A stretch of DNA of 64,000 nucleotides, taken from Rehmannia glutinosa (lineage: Eukaryota > Streptophyta > Magnoliopsida > Lamiales > Orobanchaceae). Location: positions 7,979,419 through 8,043,418 of the forward strand of contig CM071930.1 in NCBI GenBank assembly GCA_016081115.2, read 5' to 3'. The notes under the pieces are model-generated. The model did not search any database. It was not told the DNA's origin and was given only the letters and a program-made list of their open reading frames with translations. Below are positions 10,200-21,316 of this stretch, piece by piece. Numbering within the stretch: the stretch's first letter is position 1; each line of letters opens with the position of its first letter. Position numbers and translations under genes: made by a program.

Positions 10200-11315
10200 T
10201 CAATTTATCCAGTCGGCACCTTGTGCCTCATTATCCTCAAGAAAATTGGATATATCAAGTGGTTTCCAGTCCTGGACAGGATTTTGATCGCGTATAACTT
10301 CAGATGTGTAGGCCTCATTGATAGTAGGTGGCTCCACTGCCTCAGTAGCATGTGTTTGAACATTTTTTCCTTTATTCTTCTTTGATTCCTGGTATAAATT
10401 TACCAGTCTTTGAAGCGATTCGACATGTTTTGGCCCAATGACTGTCATACCACATCCGTGACGAGATCATCACGATTATTTCCATATGCATTTTTCCCTT
10501 ATCACGATTTGGTGATTTTGATGCCCCTGTTTAGCATTATAATCATTTTGGCAGGTATAGTGATAATTATCTCTATTATAGTAATTACGACCGCCACGAT
10601 CATATCTGTGAGTATTTTGATGTGGACCACCACGGCCACGACCCTTGCGGCCCCCACGCCCGGGTTTATACTCACGGCCTCTAAATCGGCCCCCTCCTCT
10701 ACCGGAGTTAGCATGTGCTTCAGGCACTGCATTAGACCCGGAAGGTCGCAAATCGTGATTTCTCAACAGCAATTCATTGGTTTTATATGCCGTGAGAAGA
10801 ACCGAGATTAATTCAGAATATGTTTTAAACTGGCGTTGTCTATACTACTGTTGTAGCACAATATTTGATTTATGCATAGTGGAGAATATTTTCTCCAATT
10901 TATCATATTCAGACAACTTAGTCCCACAAAGAGCCAGTCGGGACTCAATTTTAAATAATGCCGAATTATAGTCGGCAGCGGACTTAAAGTCCTGCAACCT
11001 TAGATGTTGCCAATCATATTGTGCTTGAGGGAGTATCACTGTTCTGGTGTGATCAAACCTTTCTTTGAGCTTTTGCCATAGCTCAGAGGGTTTTTCAATT
11101 TGTATATATTCATTTTTTAAATCATCAGATAAATGATGGCGAATAAATATCATTGCGTTCGCCTCATCTTTCACAACGGCCTCCTCGATTTTTACAGGCT
11201 TCAAGGTTTTTGCCAGATCTTGACCCTGAATGTGCAATTTAACATCCAGACACCATGATAAATAATTTTCGCCAGTGGTGTCAAGGATCTGGAATTTTTG
11301 CTTTTCAATTTCGGC
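10200..11315 (-). pseudogene. Copia gag (UBN2/DUF4219 type), nonsense and frameshift
   Basis: Starting at the Met near 11318 (MAEIEKQKF), the frame encodes a UBN2-type gag with WCLDVKLHI and LWQKLKERFDH. It meets an in-frame TAG near 10842, where a glutamine codon would be expected in a Gln run. The same frame resumes through an Arg/Gly-rich nucleic-acid-binding stretch (RGG repeats, about 10550-10720). Stops near 10473 and an apparent shift around 10420-10450 split the CCHC zinc knuckle: the C-x2-C part and the HWAKTC-like part are in different frames. The rest stays open to 10200 (LVNLYQESKK...). Gag would bind RNA and assemble particles; this copy cannot make an intact one. Confidence 0.8.
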
Positions 11316-11411
11316 CATTTTTCTACAAAGGAAATAAAATAAATTAGTACACAAAAATTCAAACTTGAAATATACAAACCTTTTCTCGAGCAGTAGCTCG
11401 TGTTGATAACG

Positions 11412-11714
11412 TGTTATAAATTATTACTACGATATGATAAGATTACTCAGATTAATATGCGGTTTTTCGGAGAAGGATGATAGATGGTAAATTATATATG
11501 CTAATGATATGATAGAATTGTAATTAATAGAAGATAAAGTAAAGAAAGCAAGTAATGATTTGTTGGCTATATAAACCGTGTCCTTTCATTTCATTGAATC
11601 AAGGTATTTATACACATAAAATGGAATCTTGCATGTGCAAGTAATAATCACAAGATTTAGTACTATTGGACTTGTGAGTGCTAAAGTCCATACAAAGACA
11701 AATTAGTCATAACA
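11412..11714 (-). repeat. 5' LTR of copia element 1
   Basis: 303 bp, TGTTAT...ATAACA. On the minus strand the adjacent internal sequence reads CGTTATCAACACGAG, the likely primer-binding region. Many copia elements have a similar TTATCAGCACGAG sequence at this place. Confidence 0.93.
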
Positions 11715-11954
11715 CCTAATAAATAATCAAATAACTCAATAACTATCATATCAAATTATATATTATAGGATAGAAATAAATACTAAATTGAAAGGATACC
11801 TGAATTTGTAATGATGAAAATCAAAAGGTTAATATATCCACAGTCAAATCAGCTTAGGTGCTCCATTTAATGAGTTCTAATATAGAGTAGAGTAAAATCG
11901 TCCTAAGGACATGTACCACTCAACGGTTTGATCAATCCAAGATTAGTATTTGAA

Positions 11955-12184
11955 AACAAAAGTGTAGGGGCTCGAACCCACTGGACGCATAAGTACTGTT
12001 TGGTTGGGTTTGATCTCTTGTACCCGCTATTATCTTTCTTGGTTAACCTTGAACTGTTGAAACATATCCCGCGATTTACATCATTATTGGGGCTCCAAGA
12101 ATAGGATCAGTGAGGTCTAAGAGTAATTAGGAGTGCTTAAAATTGTGATATCTAGAACCTTGATTATTTAAAAAAAAAAAAAAA
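11955..12184. mobile_element. Degenerate SINE-like fragment, copy 3
   Basis: It contains ACATATCCCGCGATTTA, matching the ATCCCGCGATT core of the SINEs at 279 and 4660, and ends in a long A run (12170-12184). The head is too decayed to define A and B boxes with confidence. Confidence 0.5.
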
Positions 12185-12320
12185 GAGCGCAAAAAAAGTT
12201 GTATGATTTGTCTTTAGGACCACAACATATAATATAATATTTTAATTATATATTAAATTAACTAAACATCTCATCCATCTTAGTTACGACTTACACTTAC
12301 ACCAGTATTGACTATTGAGT

Positions 12321-13668
12321 AGGGGTGTGCATGGTCCGGAGATTTAGAAATCTCCAGAATCGATCCGAAGTTCGAAGATTCTAAAATTAAATCTTCAGAA
12401 CTGAACCATAAAAAAATTATATGTCTCGAACCGTCCCGAACGTTCGGAACGGTTCGGTACGGAGATTCAGTTCTAATGGGACGGTATGAAACGGTTTGAG
12501 ACGGTTCAGAGAAACGGAGATTCAAAATATTTCGCAAATAAAACACATAAAAAGGTGAAAAGAAAAATCAGTATAAAAATTATTAAACGGTTATACTTTC
12601 AATCTTTTTTTAGTGCAATTTCAAAAATCCATGTTAAAACTATTAGTATTATATTAGTTTAACTTTTTGATATTTTGTATTTAACTTATACATAAAATTT
12701 CTTTAATTCATATTTAAGTGCTAAATTTTTTATATTGTAATTATATATCTTTCTTCAATGATATAGACTATATATACTACATATTAGTTTAATATCAATT
12801 TAACTTTTAAATTATTTTTATCTAATTTATAGTTAAAAGTATTAATTTTTCTTTTTGGATTTTAACATAATATGTTTCAGATATTATGTTATTCGTAATA
12901 GTAGTAAAAATGTAGAATCCCAACGAATGACAAATTTAGTAGCCTCTATTACACAATAATATTCTATAATTTTGGCACATTGACACGGCTCTTGACTTAG
13001 GAAAATATAATGACTAATAACTTTGATAAACTAATATGAGACAGAAATCTATATTCTCAATGTCTTAGTTTTTTGGTTAGATGATTACTATAGTTTATGT
13101 GCAATGTACTAATCATTTAACTAATTTAATTTAATTAATTTTATTGATTAGAAGATGAGTCTAGTTATGATCCTTAATAAGTAAAATATCATCAAATTTA
13201 AACATTTTCCACAAATAAAATATGATTTAATAATTTCATTTATGGGTTCATTTAAATAAACTAATATGAGTATATGACGTAACTATTAGTGAATTAAATA
13301 TATATTCAATTATTCATTTGATATATTGATAAAATATGCCAAATTTTTAATTTGATAATTTTTAGTATTATATAGTATTGAATTTCAAAGGAATGATTAG
13401 TTAATTCAATATCGAAACATAAATAAGATAAAAATATTATCTATGTATATATAAAAATTATTTTAAATCGGTTCTAGTTTCGGATATTCGGTTCGGTACG
13501 GTTTAGTATGGTTCTCGGTATAAATATTTGAAAAATCTCCAAAACCATACCATGTAAATTTTCGGGATTGTTCGGTTAGGAGAAAGTCAAAAAGTCAACA
13601 AATATTTTCGATTCGGATATCAGTTCGGGTTCGGTGATCTGCAAGTCTCGTACACACCCCTACTGGCT
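12321..13668. mobile_element. hAT-like foldback element, 1.35 kb
   Basis: The left end AGGGGTGTGCATGGTCCGG is mirrored at the right by GTCTCGTACACACCCCT, and both ends are rich in CGGTTCGG words. A 10 bp direct repeat, ACTATTGAGT, flanks it (12311-12320 and 13669-13678). The middle is very AT-rich with no coding frame. The 10 bp repeat is longer than the 8 bp usual for hAT and the right end has seven extra bases, so the superfamily is uncertain. Confidence 0.65.
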
Positions 13669-13738
13669 ACTATTGAGTGTCCACACAATTCACGATTCAT
13701 TATTTTAAAATGCATCCATTATTATAAGCAATGTTTTG

Positions 13739-14012
13739 AAAATTGGACCGGACCGGCCGCTTCAATCAGTTTAATCGGGAACCGATCACTTGCCTAACCC
13801 GGTTATATGTTAAAACCAGGTGACTAAAAATTGTTGCCACACCGTAAAAACCGGTAAAAAACCCCGAAACCGGTGAACCAATTAACCCGGTCCAATTTTT
13901 TTAATTTCTTTTTTTTCTTTTGTTTTATTAGTATGAAAAGTCGGTTGAACCAGTAACTCAATATCCCAATTATTAATCCGGTTCGGTATCCGGCCCGGGT
14001 TTAGAAACATTG
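13739..14012. mobile_element. hAT-like MITE (CAATG...CATTG)
   Basis: The ends CAATGTTTTGAAAATTGG and GGGTTTAGAAACATTG are imperfect inverted repeats, with many CCGG-containing words inside. It is flanked by ATTATAAG and ATTATAAC, a 7 of 8 match for an aged 8 bp duplication. 274 bp, non-coding. Confidence 0.7.
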
Positions 14013-14474
14013 ATTATAACCATGCTTGTTTGTTATAAAATAAAAAGGTTTTGAAAAAATAAAACGTATAACCCTAGAACTATAAGAACTCCATAGAACC
14101 GATTGAAATACTGTATGTGAAAGAAAATTTATGTAAGCAAACCTCTTAATTTTCTTGTATGTATTGACTTTTGGGCTTATAAGAAACTTTTAAAAAATAA
14201 ACATCACGTACTCTTAAAAATATAGTTAGTAGTCTGCATCAATCGTTAGCTTCAAATGCTCAATTTGTCAAACTCACGAAAGGAAATATTGAGACCCTCG
14301 CTTTATTCCAGGTCTATAGAGCAGTAGAGCTGTGATATATATGTACTATATTTGGTTTCATTGTAGTTTGAGGGGGCCCATTTGGTTTGATAGATTTTTT
14401 TTTTTTTTTTTAGAATTGTTTGATAGATTCAGTAAATAGATTACGGATTAATTTCTTACCAAGTATTTTGGTTC
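14013..14474. other. Gene-free spacer
   Basis: AT-rich DNA with a T run at 14395-14411. No frame or repeat ends recognised. Confidence 0.5.
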
Positions 14475-14714
14475 ATTTAAGTTGAACACGACTTATTTAT
14501 GACAATTGAAATAATTATGAAAGTCAATGATAAATTGTCAACCCATGACCTCTGAAATAATTTAATCCGCATATTTGGCCCAAATTCAATTAAATGTGAA
14601 AAACCATTTTCAAATGTGTGCTGCCCTTTTTTCTGTTTTGTAATTTTATGCATATGACAAATTTGGTAAATCCAAATTTATTCAATCTATCATCAAAATA
14701 AAATTAAAAAATGT
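14475..14714. repeat. Duplicated segment unit X, copy 1
   Basis: Closely matches 18030-18265, including TGAACACGACTTATTTATGA and CATATTTGGCCCAAATTC. Together with units Y and Z it forms an old tandem duplication broken by transposons. Confidence 0.85.
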
Positions 14715-14761
<47 letters not shown>

Positions 14762-14772
14762 GTATATATATA
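14715..14772. repeat. (CT)n / (AT)n microsatellite
   Basis: A CT run passes directly into an AT run with GTAT interruptions. It sits at the 5' end of the Helitron-type element. Confidence 0.9.
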
Positions 14773-16448
14773 ATAAAGACTATTCTTAGAATATTAACTC
14801 TTACTTTTTCCGCCCATTTTTCAGTTTCTAAAAACAATAATATTTTTTTGCTTTTCGAATTTAACTACTAAATTGAGATTTTATTATCTTTGGTCGTCAA
14901 TTTTCTTTAAATAAATTACTTTTAAATTTATATAAAAAGATAGAGTTATATAAGCTTTTCAAATCTGTGTGTGTACTACATTAATTATTATATTTGTTTT
15001 TTTATTTTAAACTTTAATATTTTTTCTATTTTATATTCATTTTTTACGTATAATATATCATATTAATCATCTTTTTACAGTCTTCAGTTTGACACCTATA
15101 TTGCATATATCAAATAAAAAAATAAATATAATAAATAAAAGAAAATATATGATACATTAACTCATTATTTTATAATGGACTTTAAAAATTATGCATTTGA
15201 GCTACTGGACATTATTTTTATATTCATGTATTTTGACTATCTATAATGCATGTATAGTTTATACTTTATATTTGAGCTTATCTCATTTCTTCATAATCAT
15301 ATAGAATTGTATTTAAGTTGATTAAATTCAATAAAAAAATATTTATTTTAATTGAAAAAAATATCTCAAAATATGTATCCAAATATTATTTATATATATT
15401 ATATATATCCATACATATTATAATTATATATATTCAGGTAAGAAGAACCAAAATTTTATTTAATATAAATTATATTCATAATGATGTATATAGAAAATTA
15501 CTTCTTACATTTATTAACATACTTTTCATGTTAATAGATTTTTTAATATTTATAAGTGTATTTTGATATTCAATTTTTAAAGTTGTACATTTTGACTATT
15601 AGATAAGAAATTGTTTGTTTGATATTTTTTTTGATTTATGCACATATATATAATAGTTTTTATTTTTTGAAATATTTAATTTTCTCCTAAAATTATGTTG
15701 CTAAATATGAAACAAGATTTTTGTTTAATTCTTTAATAATACTAACAATTGTTTAACTTTATAAACCTAAAAAATGTTGGAATTTGAAATGACTTTGTTT
15801 ATTGATTGTATTGAAAATATAATACGTTAATATTTAGCATTGGGAATTGTATTTTTTTTTCTTTCAAATTGTTACTTTTTTTTATAGATAAACATGTTCA
15901 ATAAATAGATACAATTCACATTCATAAAATTTATTGTAAACCAAATTTATTGTCCTTAAAGAAGATTTTTAATATAATAAGTTATTTTTATAAGATTTAA
16001 TTGTATGCTTTATAATAAAATTAATTAAATTTCATTTCAATTATTTATTGGAATTCTGAAAAATTTGCAATCACTAAAAATTACTTTTGTACAAATACAA
16101 TTTGTGCATCGTCCATCCCGAAAAATACGAAATATGAGAACTCGATTAGAACATAATAAATAGAAAATCTAAATAGTACAATACATCTCCACAACTAAAT
16201 TTCAAAAAAAAAAAGTTAAAATTTGACTTAATAACATGAATAAATAAATTGCATGGTAAAATCGGAAAAAATGAAAAATAACTCCAAAAAAGAAATCTAA
16301 TAAAAATAATAATGTTGTCAAAACTCTATTTTGTTGACTACTATTTCATTAATTATTATACTTAATTGTCGTATTATCTTATATACATGTGTTAACTTTT
16401 TATTTATTTTACAATGAGCTTTTGCAAAAAGCTTTGCCACCAATTTAC

Positions 16449-16633
16449 CTCTGTTGTAAAAATCTCCGCCTAGCCCCGATTAATTCCCGCCTAGGCGCTA
16501 GGCCCCCCTCGTCCGCCTACGATATTTTTCTGATTAGGCTCCGCCTAACCCCGCCCAAGTCCCGCCTAGCCCCAATTAATCCCCGCCTAGGCGCTAGGCC
16601 CCAGTCTGCCGCCTAGCGCTTTTTACAACATTG
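16449..16633. mobile_element. hAT-like MITE with GCCTAGGCGC words
   Basis: The ends CTCTGTTGTAAAAATC and GCTTTTTACAACATTG are inverted repeats, flanked by the exact 8 bp duplication CAATTTAC (16441-16448 and 16634-16641). Two CCCGCCTAGGCGCTAGGCCC-like units lie inside. It is nested in the Helitron-type element. A 75-codon frame across it is not a gene. Confidence 0.8.
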
Positions 16634-17055
16634 CAATTTACACATACAAACAACTTTGGAAAATAAATTTTCATCCGAATTTACAACTATAATCTTGAAA
16701 AAAAGTGTGACACCAATTTTCACACTTATTAAAAATGTAGACATGACTAAAACGAAATAGACGATGTAAGTACGCCTGTGCGATTATATGAAAAATCACT
16801 TTTTGAAGATGGAACACAAATACACAGCCTTGAATGTATTATTTATAATTATGAAGTATGATATTTTTTCTTTTTTGACTTCATCAGAAAAAAACATTAA
16901 ATAATATTTCATGTCTATTGTTTGATTCTATATCAAAGTTATTCTTATGTAGGAGATATAATCCGTAGAATTATTAGGAAAATGCACACGTCACAGTACA
17001 AAACAGATGCCTCACAAATATACACCCGTGCAGTGGACGGGTAAAACACTAGTGT

Positions 17056-17117
17056 TACTTAATAAACCATCTTTTGAGGTAAATTGTAATTTAAAATATA
17101 TAAACATTATATGTGGA
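17056..17117. repeat. Duplicated segment unit Y, copy 1
   Basis: Matches 18942-19026 (shared ATCTTTTGAGGTAA and AATTGTAATTTAAAATATAT). The second copy has about 20 extra bases in the middle. Confidence 0.8.
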
Positions 17118-17130
17118 AATGTAAAAAGAA

Positions 17131-17400
17131 CACTACAAGAAAATTCCACTTTACCGACAGAAATGATTTTGTCACTAAATTTTACAGTTATCTACAAAAA
17201 ACCTACAGAATAAAAAATATTATTTTTCCCCAAATTATATCGACAATTTTTCAATTTACCGTCAGATTTCTGTAGATACTTACCAACAATTTTAAATTCT
17301 GTAGATAAATATTTTACCTACAATAATTTCATCTATATTTTACCAAATTTTTAATACTTACCTACAGATTTTTCTGTAGGTAAAATGTTTTTTTATTGGG
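17131..17400 (+). mobile_element. CACTA MITE, right end degenerate
   Basis: It begins CACTACAAGAAAATTCC, the En/Spm-type terminus, and continues with TACCGACAG / CTACAGA words. It is the same family as 17689-17980 in inverted orientation. The expected right terminus near 17390-17400 is worn (TTTTTTTATTGGGATA). Confidence 0.65.
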
Positions 17401-17437
17401 ATAATTAGTAATTAGTGTGACGAAGAAAATGAAAATT

Positions 17438-17688
17438 TTTAGACTTTAAGAGACAACAGACATGGAAAAGACTAATTTTGTTAGTGTGGTCGGCATATAA
17501 TTTTGCTTTATCTTTAGCAAAATTTGGATTAATCAAAAGGAAAATGAGATTGGTAGTGGCTAAAGTGTTGACAACAATGTCACATCTGTGTATTCTTTTA
17601 TTAACGCTAACACTAAAGGGTCTTAAGTTCAAATCCTATTTAAAAATTTTGGATGTAAATATTTTTATGAATATGTATTAGCAATAAT
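17438..17688. repeat. Duplicated segment unit Z, copy 1 (SINE-like part)
   Basis: It matches 19222-19475, and the match resumes at 17981-18024 after the CACTA MITE. It contains TGGCTAAAGTGTTGAC and, about 70 bases on, TTAAGTTCAAATCC. These look like A and B boxes of a tRNA-derived SINE. Confidence 0.75.
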
Positions 17689-17980
17689 CACTACAAGAAA
17701 AAACCAGTTTACCTACAGAAAAATTTGTAGGTAAGTGTTAAGAAAATATCATTTTAGGTAAAACCATTGTAGGTAAAATATTTACCTACAGAATCTAGAA
17801 CTGTTGATAAATACCTACAGAAAGTATGTCGGTAATTGAAAAACTTTCGGTAATCTGTTGATAATTTGTCGGTATAATTTGGGAAAAATGATATTTTTTA
17901 TTCTGTAGGTATTCTGTAGGTAATTGTAAAATTTAGTGACAAAATCATTTCTGTCGGTAAACTGGAATTTTCTTGTAGTG
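17689..17980. mobile_element. CACTA MITE, 292 bp, complete
   Basis: The perfect 9 bp ends CACTACAAG and CTTGTAGTG are flanked by the 3 bp duplication AAT (17686-17688 and 17981-17983). The interior consists of alternating TACCTACAGAA / TGTCGGTAA words. The paralogous unit Z' (near 19463-19482) has the uninterrupted site with one AAT, which proves insertion. Non-coding. Confidence 0.92.
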
Positions 17981-18029
17981 AATTAACTAATAATAAAATA
18001 CAAAGTGTTTCTGGGAGAGAATGAGATAA

Positions 18030-18265
18030 CTGAACACGACTTATTTATGACAATTGAAATAATTATGAAAGCCAATCGTAAATTGTCAACCCATGACCTC
18101 TGAAATAATCTAATCCGCATATTTGGCCCAAATTCAATTAAATATGGAAAACCATTTTTAAATGGGTGCTGCCCTTTTTTCTGTTTTGTAATTTATGCAT
18201 ATGATCTATTTGGACATTTACCAAAGTTATTCATTCTACCATCAAAATAAAATTAAAAAAATGTT
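18030..18265. repeat. Duplicated segment unit X, copy 2
   Basis: Second copy of 14475-14714, directly following unit Z copy 1. This shows the original order X-Y-Z-X-Y-Z. Confidence 0.85.
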
Positions 18266-18276
18266 ATTTTACTTGA

Positions 18277-18941
18277 TGATAAGGGTAAAATATGGTATGG
18301 GCCGACCTGACAGGACTCATAACATTGAGCCGATCTGTGTAAGGCCTAGCTTATTGGGCCGACCTGATAAGCCCTGAACATAGGGCTGAACTAGTAACGC
18401 TATTGTACTGGGCTGATCTCTTAAGCCTCGGACGCTCTAAAGCATATTTGGTCTGGTGCGTCCTAAAGGAACCTCGGGGATATGAGGAAAGGGATCAGCT
18501 CAGCCTCAAGGAGTGGGGCTCGCAGGGTGCCTCTGAGATTTTGAGGGCTAAAATATTAAAGCATGAACCCGACGTCTCTCAGATCAGTTCGGGACTGAAG
18601 CCTTAAGGGCGTAAAATTAGGGTTTTTAGGAGATTCGATCCTAATCTAATGATGACTCTGACACCAAATCGTAACGAAATCCCGGATTTTACGGAAACTC
18701 TAATCCTAACTAAGATATAAAAGGCCCAAGCCCAAGTTCATTCTAACATAATCTCATTTTTTTTACTGTTACATTGCTTTCTCTCTCTCTCTCTTGCCTT
18801 TGGCTTCTATTCCAAGTCACTGACTTAAGCATCGGAGAGGGTACGCCGGAACTCCCCTCCGGCCCCCCTGTGTGCAGGTTTCGTGGAGGAGCTCGTCTTG
18901 AAAGGTGATCGGCGAAAAGAGGTCTTTTTTGGGAGCAACCA
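18277..18941 (+). mobile_element. Solo LTR, probably Ty3/gypsy
   Basis: It begins TGATAAGGG and ends GAGCAACCA (TG...CA), flanked by the exact 5 bp duplication CTTGA (18272-18276 and 18942-18946). It has a TATAAAAGG promoter box near 18715 and a following CT-rich leader. A CTGACTTAAGCATCGGAG stretch near 18818 is of a kind common in plant gypsy LTRs. No internal region or second LTR is present, so LTR-LTR recombination is inferred. Short frames inside are not genes. Confidence 0.82.
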
Positions 18942-19026
18942 CTTGATAAACTATCTTTTGAGGTAATCTAATCAATTAGTTTAGGAAAAGTAAATTGTAA
19001 TTTAAAATATATAAATATTATATGTG
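18942..19026. repeat. Duplicated segment unit Y, copy 2
   Basis: Matches 17056-17117. A GC-rich insertion of about 195 bp (19027-19221, CGGACC/GGGCC words, unassigned, possibly a hAT-type MITE) separates it from unit Z copy 2. Confidence 0.75.
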
Positions 19027-19221
19027 GACCGTCTCACTAGACCCGTAATTTCTGGCCAGTCCGTTCGGACCGACCTTTCATGTACATTTTCATGGGTAGG
19101 ACTGGATTTGGACGTCCGATATAGCGACCTGATCGAATTTCAGCCCAACACGACCCGATTTTCTCTTTGACTCGGCGGGCTAACATCGGGCCGGTCCATT
19201 TGGCAGTTCTTTTGGATAGTC

Positions 19222-19520
19222 AAATTTTAGATTTTTAGAGACAACAGACATGGAAAATACTAATTTTTGTTTGAGTGGCCAGCATATAATTTTTGCTTTG
19301 TCTTGACCGAAAAATGGATTAAGCAAAGGGAAAAATTAGATTGGTAATGGCTAAAAAGTTGACAACAGTGTCACATCTGTGTATTCTTTTATTACCGCCA
19401 ACACTAAAGGATCTTAAGTTCAAATCCTATTTAATAAATTTAGATGTAAATATTTTTATGAATATGTTAGCAATAATTAATTAATAATAAAATACAAAGT
19501 GCTTCTGGGAGAAAATGAGA
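19222..19520. repeat. Duplicated segment unit Z, copy 2
   Basis: Matches 17438-17688 plus 17981-18024, and represents the pre-insertion state of the CACTA MITE. It includes the same SINE-like A/B-box pair (GTGTATTCTTTTATTA, TTAAGTTCAAATCC). Confidence 0.85.
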
Positions 19521-20610
19521 TTTCAAGAATTCAAGGGGAAAAATAAAATAAAACTTGGGCTTTATAATTTTGAAGCCTCGGCTATTATATTACATGATTA
19601 CTCCATAATAAACTGAAAAGGACAAAAATGAACATAGACGTTAATGGCGGCCTAGCCTATGAGCTGGCCTGATCGCCCTGAGGTTTGGATTGGGCTGGGC
19701 TAGCCATGATTTTCTAGGCCTAGAACAATCAAACTTATTTGACCCAGTCCAACTTTTAGTTGGGCCCAATAGGTTTTATGTAAAAAATGCACACATGGAT
19801 TGGCCTCGATTGGGCCAAAAAAATTCGCTGCCCGGGCAACATCGTGTCAACCCGGCCCGAGTTTTTTTCTAAAACTTGATGGGCTCGGACTGGTCGGGCC
19901 CATTTTCAACTCTACTTTAGTGAGTTTGCAGTGCAGGCCTCAATCTTTTGGCAGTAATGTTATATTTGAACTTCGAGAAATTAATTATGTAAATACTGAA
20001 TGGAGAAAAAAAACTCCAAATGATATAAGTTTTGTACTTGAGTAATAGTATTTTTCATTTTTGGTTTTCTGAAAGAACTAAAAGCTGAGATTGGAGCATA
20101 AAATTCTTAATTCGTAAATAATTCTAACAACGAACGTCTTGTACTGGTCCTGGCTAAGGTAAAACAGTGCTTATTCGTTTTGGGCCTTAATCAACATCTA
20201 ATCTAATTATCAGTTTAACTAAGCATCTCAAAAAATTGAGCCCATCTCTTTTGTTATTCGTCATCACATTAAGTTAATATACAAAGCCCTATATTAGACA
20301 AATCTGAAAAAATTATGCTATGGTGAAAACCAAACAAATTACTGTATATTTAACCCAAAATTAATCGCAAAAATTCCTTTGAAGTCGATTATATAAGTAG
20401 AAATAAAATCAAGTTTGAACACCAATTTTCTTTTGACAAGTTGGGCTCGAACTTGACTTAAAAGTCTCGGTTGCCACACTATTAACAACAATCGTTTTAG
20501 CATAAAACTAAAACCAGGTACTAAACTTTGTATTCAAAACAAATGTCAATATTTGTTACAAGATACAGCACAAAATTTGACCAGAAGATTCACTCGTGTC
20601 ACATATGTTG
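19521..20610. other. Spacer with a GC-rich MITE-like island
   Basis: The segment at about 19645-19915 carries GGCCCAAT / GGGCTGGGC / CGGGCCC words like the hAT MITEs of this window, but I could not define its ends. The rest is AT-rich with no gene signal. Confidence 0.4.
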
Positions 20611-20618
20611 CATCATAG

Positions 20619-20910
20619 TAGAGATGTCAATTTGTCCGGGTCGGGCTGGCCCAGTGCTAGGCTGCTAGCCCGTCGGGGCAAGTTAGGAAATCGGGTCGAG
20701 TCGTGCCAAAATTTCTTCGGGTCGTTTTGGTGAGCCCAACCCAGTCCATGTATTAAAAAGTACACATAATTTGCTTTGGGTCAACCGGGCTGGTGTTTCG
20801 GGCCTAATGGGCGGACCAAATAGACCCGGCTCTTTTCGGGCTTGCAAAATTGCAGTTCGGCCCGACCCTATTACCGGCCCAGTCGGGCCAGACTTTTTTT
20901 GACAGCCCTA
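20619..20910. mobile_element. hAT-like MITE (TAGAGATGTCAA...GACAGCCCTA)
   Basis: Ends TAGAGATGTCAATTTG and TTTTTGACAGCCCTA, with GGGTCGGGC / GCCCGACC foldback words. The flanking 8-mers CATCATAG and CATGACTA agree only partly, so the duplication is aged or the boundary is off by a few bases. Confidence 0.65.
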
Positions 20911-21316
20911 CATGACTACATCGAAGTGACCAATTAGTCTAATTATAAGAGTAATTTAGCCTTAATTGCTCAAACATAAATATTTGTTCAATTACACTTG
21001 TTAATAGAGTGCATTATATCTAAAAGCTAAAGATACACATAGCTATCAAGTATTTTCTTTCTAACATGAGCCTGCCAAATTAGAACAATTACATCATACG
21101 GAAACAATAAGGTAAAGGTCTAATACTAGGAAATCCATGGCTCTAAGAACACAACTAAACCTAAATTTCTCTATGGGAAGGACCAAATTCAGAAACCATA
21201 CGCTTCTGAAGTTCCAAAATTTCATCGGCTAACGAACGAACAAACTTACAAACCGACGAATCCAAGCTGCCCCGCTCGTCTGGTCAATCATCGTTCGACC
21301 AGAATCAACAACAGTT
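20911..21316. other. 3' flank of the NPY-type gene
   Basis: No repeat or frame seen. Part of it (about 21150-21316) is presumably the 3' untranslated region of the minus-strand gene. Confidence 0.4.

Larger units (their letters stand above)
7525..11714 (-). mobile_element. Ty1/copia LTR retrotransposon 1 (internally deleted)
   Basis: It is bounded by direct LTRs that begin TGTTAT and end ATAACA. The exact 5 bp duplication CCTAA flanks it (7520-7524 and 11715-11719). Coding remains and the polypurine tract (minus-strand AAGGGGGAG next to the 7819 boundary) put it on the minus strand, so 11412-11714 is the 5' LTR. By eye the LTRs differ at seven substitutions and one 8 bp indel over about 295 bp, which indicates a recent insertion. 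Gag has a nonsense codon and a damaged zinc knuckle. Pol lacks the integrase core and the reverse transcriptase palm, so the copy is non-autonomous. An extra small membrane ORF lies between gag and pol. Confidence 0.93.
14715..17052 (+). mobile_element. Helitron-type element (non-autonomous)
   Basis: The segment interrupts duplicated units X and Y, which are adjacent in the second copy (about 18265/18942, apart from the solo LTR), so its boundaries come from comparison. It starts with TC inside a (CT)n(AT)n run. It ends with a GC hairpin (ACCCGT and ACGGGT arms, 17024-17042) about 7 bases before CTAG, followed by T, which is the classical Helitron 3' terminus. The interior is AT-rich, has no Rep/helicase frame, and carries a nested hAT-like MITE at 16449-16633. 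The 5' end is blurred by microsatellite expansion. Confidence 0.72.
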
